DNA from: Rhizosaccharibacter radicis
Lineage (GTDB): Bacteria > Pseudomonadota > Alphaproteobacteria > Acetobacterales > Acetobacteraceae
Assembly (NCBI GenBank): GCA_024508355.1
Contig: JAMZEJ010000002.1
Coordinates: 1-64,000, forward strand
Direction of reading: 5' to 3'
DNA: 64,000 nucleotides
This document shows positions 35,453-45,161 of this stretch, piece by piece. The translations under genes were made by a program, and so were the position numbers. The notes under the pieces are model-generated. The model had not been told where the DNA came from. It was given only the letters and a program-made list of their open reading frames with translations, and ran no database searches. Position 1 is the first letter of the stretch, and each line of letters begins with the position of its first letter.

Positions 35453-36580
35453 TCATTCCGCGGCACCGCTGGCCGCCGCCGCCGAACCGGTGCCGGCCGG
35501 CGTCGCACGGGGGCGGATCACGGCGATCCGGTAGTGCGACAGGCGCTCGCCCATCGCCACGAACAGCAGGATCAGCCCCACCAGGGCCACGGCGGCGCTG
35601 GCCGGCAGCCCTTGCGTTTGCAGCACGGTGCCGGCGTTCAGCACCACCGCCATCAGCAGCGCCGAGAACAGCACGCCCACCGGGGCGGCCGCCGCCAGCA
35701 CGGCGACGATGATGCCGACATAGCCGTAGCTGTTGCTCAGGCCGCCCTGGAGGCGATGCACGGTCCCGGCCAGCTCGATCATGCCGCCGAGGCCGGCCAG
35801 CGCCCCGCCCAGCAGCATGGCCTCGGCCAGGCGCCGCCCGACGGGCATGCCCGCATAGCGCGCCGCCTCGCGGTTGGCGCCGCACACCCGGAGCTCGAAG
35901 CCCCAGCTCGTGTAGCGGAAGAGAAGCGCCACCACCGCCGCGAGCGCGATCACCAGGGCTATGCCCCAATGGAGACCGCCCAGGTGCCAGTCGCGCGGAA
36001 GCTTCGCGAAGGCGGCGTGGATGCGCGGCGTTTGCGCGGTGACGGAAGACCGCGCGTCGCGCCAGGAGCCGGTGGCCAGGAAGTCCACCAGCAGGCGCGC
36101 CACGAAGTTGAGCAGCAGGGTGGTGATGATCTCGCTGGTGCCGAGCACCAGGCGCGCCGCCGCCGGAAGGGCGATCCAAAGCGCACCGCCCGCGGCGGCG
36201 GCCAGCGCCATCAACGCGAGCGTGGTCCCGGTGCCGCCCACCGGCAGAAACAGCCCCACGGCGGCCGCGCCCGTGGCGCCCACGAAGAACTGGCCTTCCG
36301 CGCCGATGTTCCACAGGCCCACCCGCAGCATCACCGCCACCGACAGGCCGCACGCAGCGAGCGGGCTCGCCAGCAGCAGCAGATCCTCGATGCCGAAACG
36401 GGTGCCGAAGCTCGCATGCAGCACCCGCGCGCCGAGCGCCAGCGGCGGCAGGCCGCAGAGCCTCAGCACGATGCCGGCGACGATGAGCGCCAGGATGGCC
36501 GACAGCGCGGTGGCCAGCAGCCGGACGCCGCCGGACACCTCCGGCACCCGCTGCACGGCCCAGGTGGTGCGGGTGCTCAT
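35453..36580 (-). CDS. BMP-type ABC transporter permease 1 (NupP/YufP-like)
   Basis: This is the 375-residue larger permease of the nucleoside-like importer. Conserved segments include LRVGLWNIGAEGQFFVGA, GTSEIITTLLLNFVA and the cytoplasmic RVCGANREAARYAGM loop, which contacts the ATPase. ATG 36580 follows GAAAGGG. The last 25 residues are an Ala/Gly/Pro-rich tail. Upstream is the double-domain ATPase. The system most likely imports purine nucleosides or related compounds, as in Bacillus NupNOPQ, but other BMP substrates are possible. Confidence 0.9.
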   Translation of the reverse strand: MSTRTTWAVQRVPEVSGGVRLLATALSAILALIVAGIVLRLCGLPPLALGARVLHASFGTRFGIEDLLLLASPLAACGLSVAVMLRVGLWNIGAEGQFFVGATGAAAVGLFLPVGGTGTTLALMALAAAAGGALWIALPAAARLVLGTSEIITTLLLNFVARLLVDFLATGSWRDARSSVTAQTPRIHAAFAKLPRDWHLGGLHWGIALVIALAAVVALLFRYTSWGFELRVCGANREAARYAGMPVGRRLAEAMLLGGALAGLGGMIELAGTVHRLQGGLSNSYGYVGIIVAVLAAAAPVGVLFSALLMAVVLNAGTVLQTQGLPASAAVALVGLILLFVAMGERLSHYRIAVIRPRATPAGTGSAAAASGAAE

Positions 36581-36815
36581 CGCAGGCCCTTTCCGACGAA
36601 GGCCCGGCTCGCGGGACGGACGAGCGACGGCGACTCCGGCCGCATCGGAGCGGCCGCCCATCCGGCGCCGCGCGCCCTAAGGGGATGCTCCCGCCGCGAG
36701 CGCACGCTGGCGCCGTTCCGGCTTGTCGGCGGGGCGCCGCGACAACCGGCCGGTCGAGGGATCGCCTCCGGAAGATCGCATCGTGGACATGCCGTATCGG
36801 GGAACATGGACCGGC

Positions 36816-38525
<1,710 letters not shown>

Positions 38526-38556
38526 GGCCGGCCGGCGACGGCGAGCAAGGACGCGC

Positions 38557-39648
38557 TCAGCCGCGGAGCCCGCTCACGCCCTCGACGGGCCAGTTCCATT
38601 CGTAGAGCGCCATCGGCGTCATGCTCTGGCCCCGGGTGACGCGCACGGTGCCGGCGGCGTCGCGGATCTCGCCCGCGAAGGGGTTCCAGCCACCCATGAT
38701 GCGCGCCCGCACCGCGTCGGCCTCGCGCCCCACCTCCGGCGGCACGGTGGCGCCCCAGGCGTCGCGGTCGGTGCCGTGGCCCATGGGCAGCAGGGTGATG
38801 GGGCCGCCCGTCCACTGCCCCTTCAGGCGGCGGCCGATCTGGTCCACGCAGAAGCCGTTCCAGTCCAACAGCAGCGACGAGACATAGGCGTTGGGGCCGA
38901 GCCGGCGCTCGTCGGTGTTCCAGGTGGCGCACTTGACGTTGTTCTTCTCGGCCACCTGGAGACACGAGGCGTCGTCGAGATGCGTGTAGAGCAGATCGAC
39001 GCCGTTCTGGATCAGGGCGGAGGCGGCCTGCGAGGAGGCCTGCGGATCGAACCAGCTGTTGATCAGGATCACCTGCATGGTGGCATGCGGCGCCACCGAG
39101 CGGGCGCCCAGCAGGAAGGCGTTGGCGCAGCCATACACCGCGGCCACCGGGAACGAACCCACGAAGCCGAGCCGGCCGGTCTTGCTCATGCGCCCGGCGG
39201 CGACGCCCAGCACGTAGCTCACCATCCAGTGCTGGATGTAGTAGCTGCTCTCGTTGTCGGACTGCCGATGACCGTTGCATTCCAGGAACGCGGTGTCGGT
39301 GGCGTCGTCCGCGACGCTCGACAGCAGGTCGCCATATTCCGACGTCACGAACACGATGTTGGCGCCGTTCTCCACGAACTGCCGGAAGGTCCGGGTGGCG
39401 TCCGCCGATACGGGGATGCTTTCCACCTCCAGGAATTTCGCCGCCGGGAAGGCCTTCTTCGCCGCGAGCAGCGCCTGGTGATGGGTGAAGGTCCATCCGC
39501 CGTCCGATACCGGCCCGATATGGCCGAACGCCACCACGGCGTCCTTTTCCGCGACCGCGGCCAGCGGCGTCGCGGCGCGCACGGCCCGGGGCATGGCGGA
39601 CAACGCCGCGGCGGCGGCGAGAAGGGAGCGGCGGCGAAGGATAGGCAT
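38557..39648 (-). CDS. BMP/Med family substrate-binding protein
   Basis: This 363-residue periplasmic protein captures the substrate for the adjacent ABC system. The N-terminus LRRRSLLAAAAALSAMPRAVRA is a cleavable signal with a twin-arginine-like start. The mature fold has the BMP marks GHIGPVSDGGWTFTHHQ, FVGSFPVAAVYG and the final ITLLPMGHGTD-type region. ATG 39648 gives the compact signal peptide; GTG 39678 would add ten residues. BMP proteins bind purine nucleosides in several bacteria. It heads the leftward operon, downstream of a 22-bp tandem repeat. Confidence 0.9.
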   Translation of the reverse strand: MPILRRRSLLAAAAALSAMPRAVRAATPLAAVAEKDAVVAFGHIGPVSDGGWTFTHHQALLAAKKAFPAAKFLEVESIPVSADATRTFRQFVENGANIVFVTSEYGDLLSSVADDATDTAFLECNGHRQSDNESSYYIQHWMVSYVLGVAAGRMSKTGRLGFVGSFPVAAVYGCANAFLLGARSVAPHATMQVILINSWFDPQASSQAASALIQNGVDLLYTHLDDASCLQVAEKNNVKCATWNTDERRLGPNAYVSSLLLDWNGFCVDQIGRRLKGQWTGGPITLLPMGHGTDRDAWGATVPPEVGREADAVRARIMGGWNPFAGEIRDAAGTVRVTRGQSMTPMALYEWNWPVEGVSGLRG

Positions 39649-40453
39649 GATGCTGCGGGCGACTCCGTGCGGCGGCACGACCGGGTGGGATGGAACACCG
39701 CTCGGCGAGGGGAGCCGGCAGGCTGGGATTGAAGCGGAACCGCCTGCCCCTCACAAGGCCCGGTCCCGGTCGTCGCGGTGCGAGCGACGTGTCGTCGTGG
39801 TGCAAGCGACATGCCGACGGGCGCCAGGTGGTGCGCCGCCCCGGAAGATCGGGCCGCTCTCTCCTTTCCCCGGGGCGTTCATCGAGCCGCGGGGCCTGCG
39901 CGCTTCGACCCACACCGGCCCGCGGACAGATGGGCGGGTCGCCCGTGGTCCGGCTCCGAAACCGCTTGTTCGGCGGGCGTCGTGCCGCTCCTGCGGGCAG
40001 GGCGGCGCGGGCGCCCGTCGGTAGGGTAATTGGGCCCGGCGCCGCGCGGGAGGCTGGCGGCGGACCGACCCATACCTCGCACAACCGGTCCAGAAGCAGC
40101 GGCTCCGCCCGGCGCGTTCTGCCCGCATGGCTGGCAACCCCCGCTCCGAACCGGGCCGATATGCGATGCCGACCGCGTCGGGGAGATGGCGGTCCGGCAG
40201 GCACCAAGCGGCGCGGGCAGCCCGGGGGCGGCATCGATGGCCCCGGTGAAGATCGGCCCGTAAGCCGTCACCCGCCCGCGGTCACGGCGGCGCGTCACGA
40301 ACGGTCATTTGCCAGGACGGGGGGAGCGTGCGAACGCATCGCTGTCATCGTGCGCCGCCGGGGCACGCGACAACCACCCGGCCGGCAGCCCGTTTCCGGC
40401 ATCCCGTTTTCGGTGCCACCGTCGTGGCATCCATTGGAGGAACCGACCGCCGC
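39649..40453. other. 805-bp divergent gap between the BMP operon and the bestrophin-like gene
   Basis: Apart from the tandem repeat at 39771-39814 I find no gene. Frames on both strands are Arg/Pro/Gly-rich without ribosome-binding sites. A GGAGGAA sequence at 40434-40440 may serve the bestrophin-like gene, although its spacing to ATG 40454 is long (about 13 bases). Confidence 0.4.
39771..39814. repeat. 22-bp tandem direct repeat upstream of the BMP operon
   Basis: Two adjacent 22-base units (39771-39792 and 39793-39814) match at 18 of 22 positions. Each contains GGTGCRAGCGACRTG. Twenty-two bases is about two helical turns, so a regulator could bind both units on one face. The pair sits 120-170 bases before the binding-protein start. 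Confidence 0.55.
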
Positions 40454-41329
40454 ATGATCGCCGATCGTCGCACGGGCGTCTGGCGCCTGTTCCTGGAAAG
40501 CCTGCGTCCGCTCGTCGCGCTGTTCGCGTGGGACGTGGTGGTGGTGCTGGCGTTCCAGCTCGCGCACCAGCCCTGGATGGACCAGCCCGCCCTGCCCTAT
40601 TCGCTGATCGGCTCCGCCCTGGTGCTGTTCCTCAACGTCCGCAACAACGCGGCCTACAACCGCTGGTGGGAAGCCCGCACGCTGTGGGGCTCGGTGGTGA
40701 ACAACACCCGCTCCTTCTCGCGCCAGGTGGCGTCGCTGCTGGGCGGCTCGCCGGAGCTGACCCGCGCCATGGTGGCCTATGTGCACGCCCTCCGGGGCGG
40801 GCTGCGCGGCGCGCCCACCACCGAGGACACCAACCGGCTGCTGACCCCCGAGATGGCGGCGCGCATCGCCGAGCGCCGCAACAAGGCCAACGCGGTGCTC
40901 TACGAGATCGGCATCGGCGTCGCCGACATCGTCAATGCTCGCCACGTGCACCCGGCGGCGCATTCGGAGATCGACCGCATCCTGTCGGATCTCGCCAACG
41001 GCCAGGGCGGCCTGGAGCGTATTCGCAACACGCCGTTGGCGATCCAGTTCTCGGTGCTGCCGAGGCTGCTGGTCAGGATCTTCTGCATCGTGCTGCCGCT
41101 GTCGATGGTGCAGGAGCTGGGCTGGATCACCCCGTTCGGCTCCACCCTGGTGGGGTTCCTGTTCGTGGCGCTGGACAAGATCGGCGCCGATCTGGAGGAA
41201 CCGTTCGTGGACACGCCGCACGCGATCCCGATGCGCACCATCACCCGCAACATCGAGATCGACCTGCTGCAGTCGATCGGCGAGCCGGCACCCGAGCCGC
41301 TGCCGCTGATCAAGGGCGTGATGCGCTAG
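40454..41329 (+). CDS. Bestrophin-like (UPF0187/YneE) membrane protein
   Basis: This 291-residue protein belongs to the bacterial bestrophin family, homologues of pentameric anion (or in some bacteria cation) channels. Conserved features are the first helix region LFAWDVVVVLAFQL, the SALVLFLNVRNNAAYNRWWEARTLWG signature, and the C-terminal TPFGSTLVGFLFVALDKIGADLEEPF, whose acidic stretch corresponds to the calcium-clasp area. ATG 40454 begins MIADRRTGVWRLF as in homologues. It is transcribed alone. Ion selectivity cannot be told. Confidence 0.9.
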   Translation: MIADRRTGVWRLFLESLRPLVALFAWDVVVVLAFQLAHQPWMDQPALPYSLIGSALVLFLNVRNNAAYNRWWEARTLWGSVVNNTRSFSRQVASLLGGSPELTRAMVAYVHALRGGLRGAPTTEDTNRLLTPEMAARIAERRNKANAVLYEIGIGVADIVNARHVHPAAHSEIDRILSDLANGQGGLERIRNTPLAIQFSVLPRLLVRIFCIVLPLSMVQELGWITPFGSTLVGFLFVALDKIGADLEEPFVDTPHAIPMRTITRNIEIDLLQSIGEPAPEPLPLIKGVMR

Positions 41330-41350
41330 CGCATCGCCGCCGGCGCCCGC

Positions 41351-41632
41351 TCAGAAGCGCGGGCGGATCGGGGAGATCAGCGGCGGATGCCGCAGGGTGG
41401 TGAGAAAGGAGCGCCGGTCGGCCCGGCAGCCTTCCACCAGCACCACCCAGCGACGGCGCTGCCAGCCGTTGCGCCAGCCCTCGCGGACCGACGTCACGCC
41501 CGCCGCCACCACGAGGCGCGGCACGAGCCGGGAGCGCTCGCGTTCGCGGCACATCGCGGCAACCGTTTTGAAGCGCCAATGCCTGTGGCCGTGGCGGTCC
41601 AGGCCGCAATGGTAGAGGGCGTGTCGCTTCAT
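41351..41632 (-). CDS. 93-residue basic protein, function unknown
   Basis: A minus-strand frame converging with the bestrophin-like gene encodes MKRHALYHCGLDRHGHRHW and continues with a hydrophobic VPRLVVAAGV stretch and a Trp/Arg-rich segment (REGWRNGWQRRRWVVLVEGC). The alternating hydrophobic/basic pattern looks more like a real small protein than a shadow, but there is only a weak ribosome-binding site (GGAA) and no family. The frame is open up to 41749. Confidence 0.4.
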   Translation of the reverse strand: MKRHALYHCGLDRHGHRHWRFKTVAAMCRERERSRLVPRLVVAAGVTSVREGWRNGWQRRRWVVLVEGCRADRRSFLTTLRHPPLISPIRPRF

Positions 41633-41730
41633 CGGCGGCTTCCGGCATCGGATCAGAACGGCGCCCACAACGTTCGGCCGTCGGGCGCGTTGCCGGCCCG
41701 TCGATCCCGCCCGAAAGGTTCCCGCCGCCC

Positions 41731-42189
41731 ATGTCCCGCCAGCCCACATCCCAGTTGGCCGTGTCCGAGATCATGACCCGCTTCGTCGAGTTCCTGGAGC
41801 CGGACGCCACGGCGAAGGATGCCGCCGTGCTGATGGGCGAGCTCGATGTCGGCGCGCTGCCGGTGGGCACGGAGGACCGGCTGCTGGGCGTGGTGACCGA
41901 CCGCGACCTGCTCTACCGCGTCACCGCGGAAGGGCTGACGGCCGACACCCCCGTGCAGCAGGTGATGTCGCACCCGGTGCTGAGCTGCAGCGAGACGGAC
42001 ACCGTCCAGGCGGCGCTGGACATGATGGCCGCGCACCATGTGCGGCGCCTGCCGGTGCGGATCACCAACGGTGCGCGGATCGCGGGCTGGGTGACTCTGG
42101 GCGATCTGTCGCGCCGGCTGCTGGTGGAAAGCCGCCTGTTGCAGGACGCGCTGCAGGACGTCACGGAGCGGGACCGGGCGGCCGTCTGA
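41731..42189 (+). CDS. CBS-domain-pair protein
   Basis: This 152-residue stand-alone protein consists of two CBS motifs. The first runs from about residue 10 (VSEIMTRFVEFLEPDATAKDAA, ending VVTDRDLLYRV) and the second from about residue 75 (VQQVMSHPVLSCSETDTVQAALDMMAAHHVRRLPV, ending GWVTLGDLSRRL). Tandem CBS modules bind adenosine nucleotides and act as energy or ionic sensors for partner proteins. No partner is encoded beside it. Confidence 0.9.
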   Translation: MSRQPTSQLAVSEIMTRFVEFLEPDATAKDAAVLMGELDVGALPVGTEDRLLGVVTDRDLLYRVTAEGLTADTPVQQVMSHPVLSCSETDTVQAALDMMAAHHVRRLPVRITNGARIAGWVTLGDLSRRLLVESRLLQDALQDVTERDRAAV

Positions 42190-42605
42190 AGCAGCCCAAC
42201 CGGGGGATCTTCCGAGCGGAACCGCCCCGGTCGCGCGGCGCGGGCCCTACGATTGAAGGATTGCAACATCCCACGGGGGGCCTTGTCGGCCTCCTGGCCC
42301 CTCGGCTCGGTGGCCGTGCCGCCGCACCCGCTCGGGCAAACGGGCGGTTCCCATGAGGGTCGCTATTGCGGGGCTCAATGGGACCGTGTCGTCGCCTGAA
42401 GCATCGCCATGCGCGCGACCAAGGCGGCCGGGGTCCTCCTGGCCCTCGATAGGCCGGCATACGCAGCAACGTCACGGGGAAGCCCTCTGGCGGTCGGCTG
42501 GCGGACAGCTTCCGGGACCGGCGGCAGGTGCCGATGATGCCCGGGGTTCGCGACTGGCCCGACGGCGTCCGGGCCGCGTGCCGCCGCGTCGCCACCGATC
42601 CGCCG
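42190..42605. other. 416-bp intergenic region, no gene seen
   Basis: This lies between the CBS gene and the end of the nrsF-like gene, which converge. No frame with a ribosome-binding site or recognisable product is seen on either strand. No hairpin with a T-run was noticed. Confidence 0.45.
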
Positions 42606-43244
42606 TCACCACCGCGACAGCGCCGCGAACAGGATGCGGCACATCGCCGCCGTCGCGCCGCATCCGACCATGTACCACACGGCGATGTAGAACGGGTCGT
42701 CGGACGGGCAGGCGAACACGAACACGAACGCGCCCCAGGCGCCGGACGCGATGGCCGCGGCCCAGGCGGTGCCCGCTCGATCGGTGGGCGCCCCGCGACG
42801 GATCACGAGCCCGAGCGCCAGGGTGGCCGGCACGGACAATGCGGCCATTTCCCACGCGCACTGCAGTCCATGGACCCAGTCCAGCCGCGTCCACAGCGCC
42901 GCCGCTCCGTCGCGCCCGGCATCCACCGCCCAGCCCGCCGCGAGCGCCGCCAGCACCACCGCGCCCAGCGCCCGCAGCCCGCGACGGGGCGAACGGGTGG
43001 GATCGAGCGAGAGAAGCGCCACGGCGAAGCCGGCCACCGCGATGGTCCCGGTCGCGCCGAGCTTCCACCACCAGGAGGGCATCTCCATCGCGGCGGGCAT
43101 GTCGGGCCGGGTCGGGCCCACCAGCAGGAACAGGGCGAGTTCCGCCACGCACGCGAGGGCGAGCCACAGGGCATCGCGCCCCCAGCGGCGGGCCCGCACG
43201 GGGGAAAGATCCCGGACCAGCCGGTCGATCAGCGGATCACTCAT
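42606..43244 (-). CDS. nrsF: NrsF-like (DUF1109) membrane anti-sigma factor
   Basis: This 212-residue inner-membrane protein with six predicted helices belongs to the DUF1109/NrsF family, whose members hold SigF-type ECF sigma factors inactive until oxidant exposure. The start MSDPLIDRLVRDLSPVR is the family N-terminus. Cysteines lie in or near the membrane (ACVAEL, QCAWEM, FACPSDD, VGCGATAAMC); paired cysteines are the proposed oxidant sensors. ATG 43244 overlaps the sigma gene end by eight bases, so the two are translationally coupled. It is the last gene of the msrB-msrA-sigma-nrsF unit. Confidence 0.88.
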   Translation of the reverse strand: MSDPLIDRLVRDLSPVRARRWGRDALWLALACVAELALFLLVGPTRPDMPAAMEMPSWWWKLGATGTIAVAGFAVALLSLDPTRSPRRGLRALGAVVLAALAAGWAVDAGRDGAAALWTRLDWVHGLQCAWEMAALSVPATLALGLVIRRGAPTDRAGTAWAAAIASGAWGAFVFVFACPSDDPFYIAVWYMVGCGATAAMCRILFAALSRW

Positions 43245-43779
43245 CGTCGGACGATCCCTGCGCCATTGCGCCCATGCGGCGGAGGCCACGATGGATGTTC
43301 ACCTTCACCAGGGCGGCGCTCTGCCCCGTCAGGCGGGAGGCCTCCTCGATGCTCAGCCCCCGCAGCTTCACCAGCCGCACGACCCGCGCCTGCGCCGGCT
43401 TCAACCGCGCGAGCAGCCGTTCCAGCACCACCCCGGCGCCCACCGCGTCCCCGTGGTCGGCGACCGACAGCGCGGGATCGGTGCCGTCCAGCAGTTCTTC
43501 GGTCCGGTGCGCGCTCATGCTCCGGAGCCGGTCGATCCATTTGTAGCGGGCGATGGCGGCGACCCAGGGGCCGAGGGGCCGCCCCGGCTCGAACGTGTGC
43601 CGCTTCTCGTGGATCGCGAGCAGCGTGTCCTGGATCGCGTCATCGACCGTTCCCGGCGGCAGCCGCCTGCCGTAGTAGCCGCGCAGCCATCGTTCCAGCT
43701 CGGCCAGCAGACGGCGATAGGCGGCGGCGTCTCCTCGCTGCGCGGCGACCATCCAGTCGCTCCAGTCGGCATCGGCCAC
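43237..43779 (-). CDS. sigF: ECF sigma factor, SigF type
   Basis: This 180-residue ECF sigma factor has region 2 (WLRGYYGRRLPPGTVDDAIQDTLLAIHEKR, then GPWVAAIARYKWIDRLR) and region 4 (LARLKPAQARVVRLVKLRGLSIEEASRLTGQSAALVKVNIHRGLRRM), with no extra domain. Coupling to an NrsF-like membrane protein places it in the SigF class that answers hypochlorite, peroxide or metal stress in Caulobacter and Azospira. The start at GTG 43779 follows GAGGCGGAG. Promoters of the form GTAACC-N16-CGAA occur before msrB, cytochrome b and the Met-rich gene, so it probably controls its own operon through msrB. Confidence 0.9.
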   Translation of the reverse strand: MADADWSDWMVAAQRGDAAAYRRLLAELERWLRGYYGRRLPPGTVDDAIQDTLLAIHEKRHTFEPGRPLGPWVAAIARYKWIDRLRSMSAHRTEELLDGTDPALSVADHGDAVGAGVVLERLLARLKPAQARVVRLVKLRGLSIEEASRLTGQSAALVKVNIHRGLRRMGAMAQGSSDDE

Positions 43780-43829
43780 GCTGTTCTCCGCCTCGGGAAA
43801 GATCGGTGCGATCCGGCAGTCGGAGCGGA

Positions 43830-44534
43830 TCAGCCGCCGGCGGCGATCGGCGACGCGCGGTACTGTGCGGGGAAAAGCCGCCGCAACGCGAGGATTTTGG
43901 GCTGGTCATACAGGGCGATGTAGGGCTGGTCCGGGTGGCGCAGCAGGAAGTTCTGATGTTCCGCCTCGGCCGGGTGGAAGCCGCGATCCGTGGCGACGGT
44001 GGTGACGATCGGCCGTCCGAACGGATCGGCGGCGCGCAGCCCGTCGAGATAGCCGGCGGCGGCCCGCCGCTGCGCCTCGTTTGTCGCGAACACCACCGAC
44101 TTGTACTGCTCGCCCCGGTCCGGAAACTCTCCATCCGGGTCGGTCGGATCGGTCGCCACCGACAAGAAGATGCGAAGCAGCGCGCCATAGCTGATGAGCT
44201 TCGGGTCGAACACGACCCGCACCGCCTCGTGATGTCCGGTCGTGCCCGTGCTCACCGTCTCGTAGGACGCGGTGTCGGCCGCGCCGCCATCATATCCGGC
44301 CTCGGTGCCCAGCACGCCCCGGACATGCTGGAACACGCCCTGCACCCCCCAGAAGCAGCCGCCGGCGAAGATCGCGGTCTGCGGGGCGCCGGAAGCGGCC
44401 GGCACGTCGCGGGACGCTGCCGGCAAGAGCGTTTCGCCCGGACGGGCCGCCACCGCGGGCGAGCTCGCCGCGATCGCGAGCAGCGCGAGGCAGGCCAGCA
44501 GCCCCGAGCCGCGGGGAAAAGACGCCCGGCCCAT
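43830..44534 (-). CDS. msrA: Exported peptide methionine-(S)-sulfoxide reductase MsrA
   Basis: This 234-residue MsrA has the catalytic motif GGCFWGVQGVF (Cys nucleophile), GYDGG, and the HHEAVRVVFDP region. A signal peptide (SGLLACLALLAIAASSPAVAA, cleaved near residue 31) precedes it, so the enzyme should repair S-epimers of methionine sulfoxide in the periplasm rather than the cytoplasm. The start ATG 44534 is interlocked with the msrB stop (TGATG). The C-terminus LALRRLFPAQYRAS is normal for MsrA. It lies 50 bases before the sigma factor gene. Confidence 0.93.
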   Translation of the reverse strand: MGRASFPRGSGLLACLALLAIAASSPAVAARPGETLLPAASRDVPAASGAPQTAIFAGGCFWGVQGVFQHVRGVLGTEAGYDGGAADTASYETVSTGTTGHHEAVRVVFDPKLISYGALLRIFLSVATDPTDPDGEFPDRGEQYKSVVFATNEAQRRAAAGYLDGLRAADPFGRPIVTTVATDRGFHPAEAEHQNFLLRHPDQPYIALYDQPKILALRRLFPAQYRASPIAAGG

Positions 44535-45025
44535 CACGCGGCCTCGAAGCGGAGCGCGGCGCCGTTCATGCAGTAGCGCAGGCCGGTCGGCGCCGGGCCG
44601 TCATCGAAGACATGGCCGAGATGGCCGCCGCAATCGGCGCACAGCACCTCGGTCCGCTCCATGCCGAGGCTGTCGTCGGCGCGCTCGGCGACGGCCTGCG
44701 GCAGGGCGCGAAAGAAGCTGGGCCACCCGGTGCCGCTGTCGAACTTGGCGGCCGCGTCGAACAGCGGGGTCGCGCAGCCCGCGCAGCGGAACCGCCCCGG
44801 CCCGTGCGCCCTGAGCAGCGGGGACGAGCCGGGCATCTCGGTGGCGCCCTCCCGCAGCACTGCATAGGCGTCGGGGCTGAGGCGCCGGCGCCATTCGGCG
44901 TCCGTGTGCCGCACGGGAAACGACGACCCGTCCGCCGCCCGCGTTCGCCGCGGTGCCAGCAGGCTCCCGAGCAGGAAACCGCCGCCGCCCTGGCTGAACA
45001 GTCGCCTCGTCAGCTCGTGGCCCAT
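44534..45025 (-). CDS. msrB: Tat-exported peptide methionine-(R)-sulfoxide reductase MsrB
   Basis: This 163-residue MsrB reduces R-methionine sulfoxide. The zinc-binding CxxC pairs (CAGC, CADC) and the active-site region GLRYCMNGAALRF are present, together with the GTGWPSF motif. The N-terminus LTRRLFSQGGGGFLLGSLLAPRRTRA is a twin-arginine signal (TRRLF), so the enzyme should act in the periplasm. ATG 45025 follows GAGGAGAAG. It is the first gene of the leftward unit, driven by a SigF-type promoter at 45056-45082. Frames upstream of 45025 are open but run through that promoter. Confidence 0.93.
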   Translation of the reverse strand: MGHELTRRLFSQGGGGFLLGSLLAPRRTRAADGSSFPVRHTDAEWRRRLSPDAYAVLREGATEMPGSSPLLRAHGPGRFRCAGCATPLFDAAAKFDSGTGWPSFFRALPQAVAERADDSLGMERTEVLCADCGGHLGHVFDDGPAPTGLRYCMNGAALRFEAA

Positions 45026-45055
45026 GATCTTCTCCTCGCCAAACTCCGGAAGCTG

Positions 45056-45082
45056 GTTCGGCAGGGAGGAGAAGAAGGTTAC
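45056..45082 (-). promoter_or_regulatory. SigF-type promoter for msrB-msrA-sigF-nrsF
   Basis: On the minus strand GTAACC (45082-45077) is followed by exactly 16 bases and CGAAC (45060-45056). This matches the GTAACC-N16-CGAA pattern known for SigF-class ECF promoters. Transcription would begin about 25 bases before the msrB ATG. Confidence 0.75.
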
Positions 45083-45105
45083 CCCACGAAACGCGATTAT
45101 CGTTT

Positions 45106-45132
45106 GTAACCGGTCGGCCCGGCCGACCGAAC
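45106..45132 (+). promoter_or_regulatory. SigF-type promoter for the cytochrome b / YedY-like operon
   Basis: GTAACC (45106-45111), 16 bases, then CGAAC (45128-45132), on the plus strand. It is back-to-back with the msrB promoter, the two -35 elements lying 23 bases apart. The cytochrome gene starts at 45162. Confidence 0.75.
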
Positions 45133-45161
45133 AAGCGCGTGAACCGCCCACGGAGGCTCCC

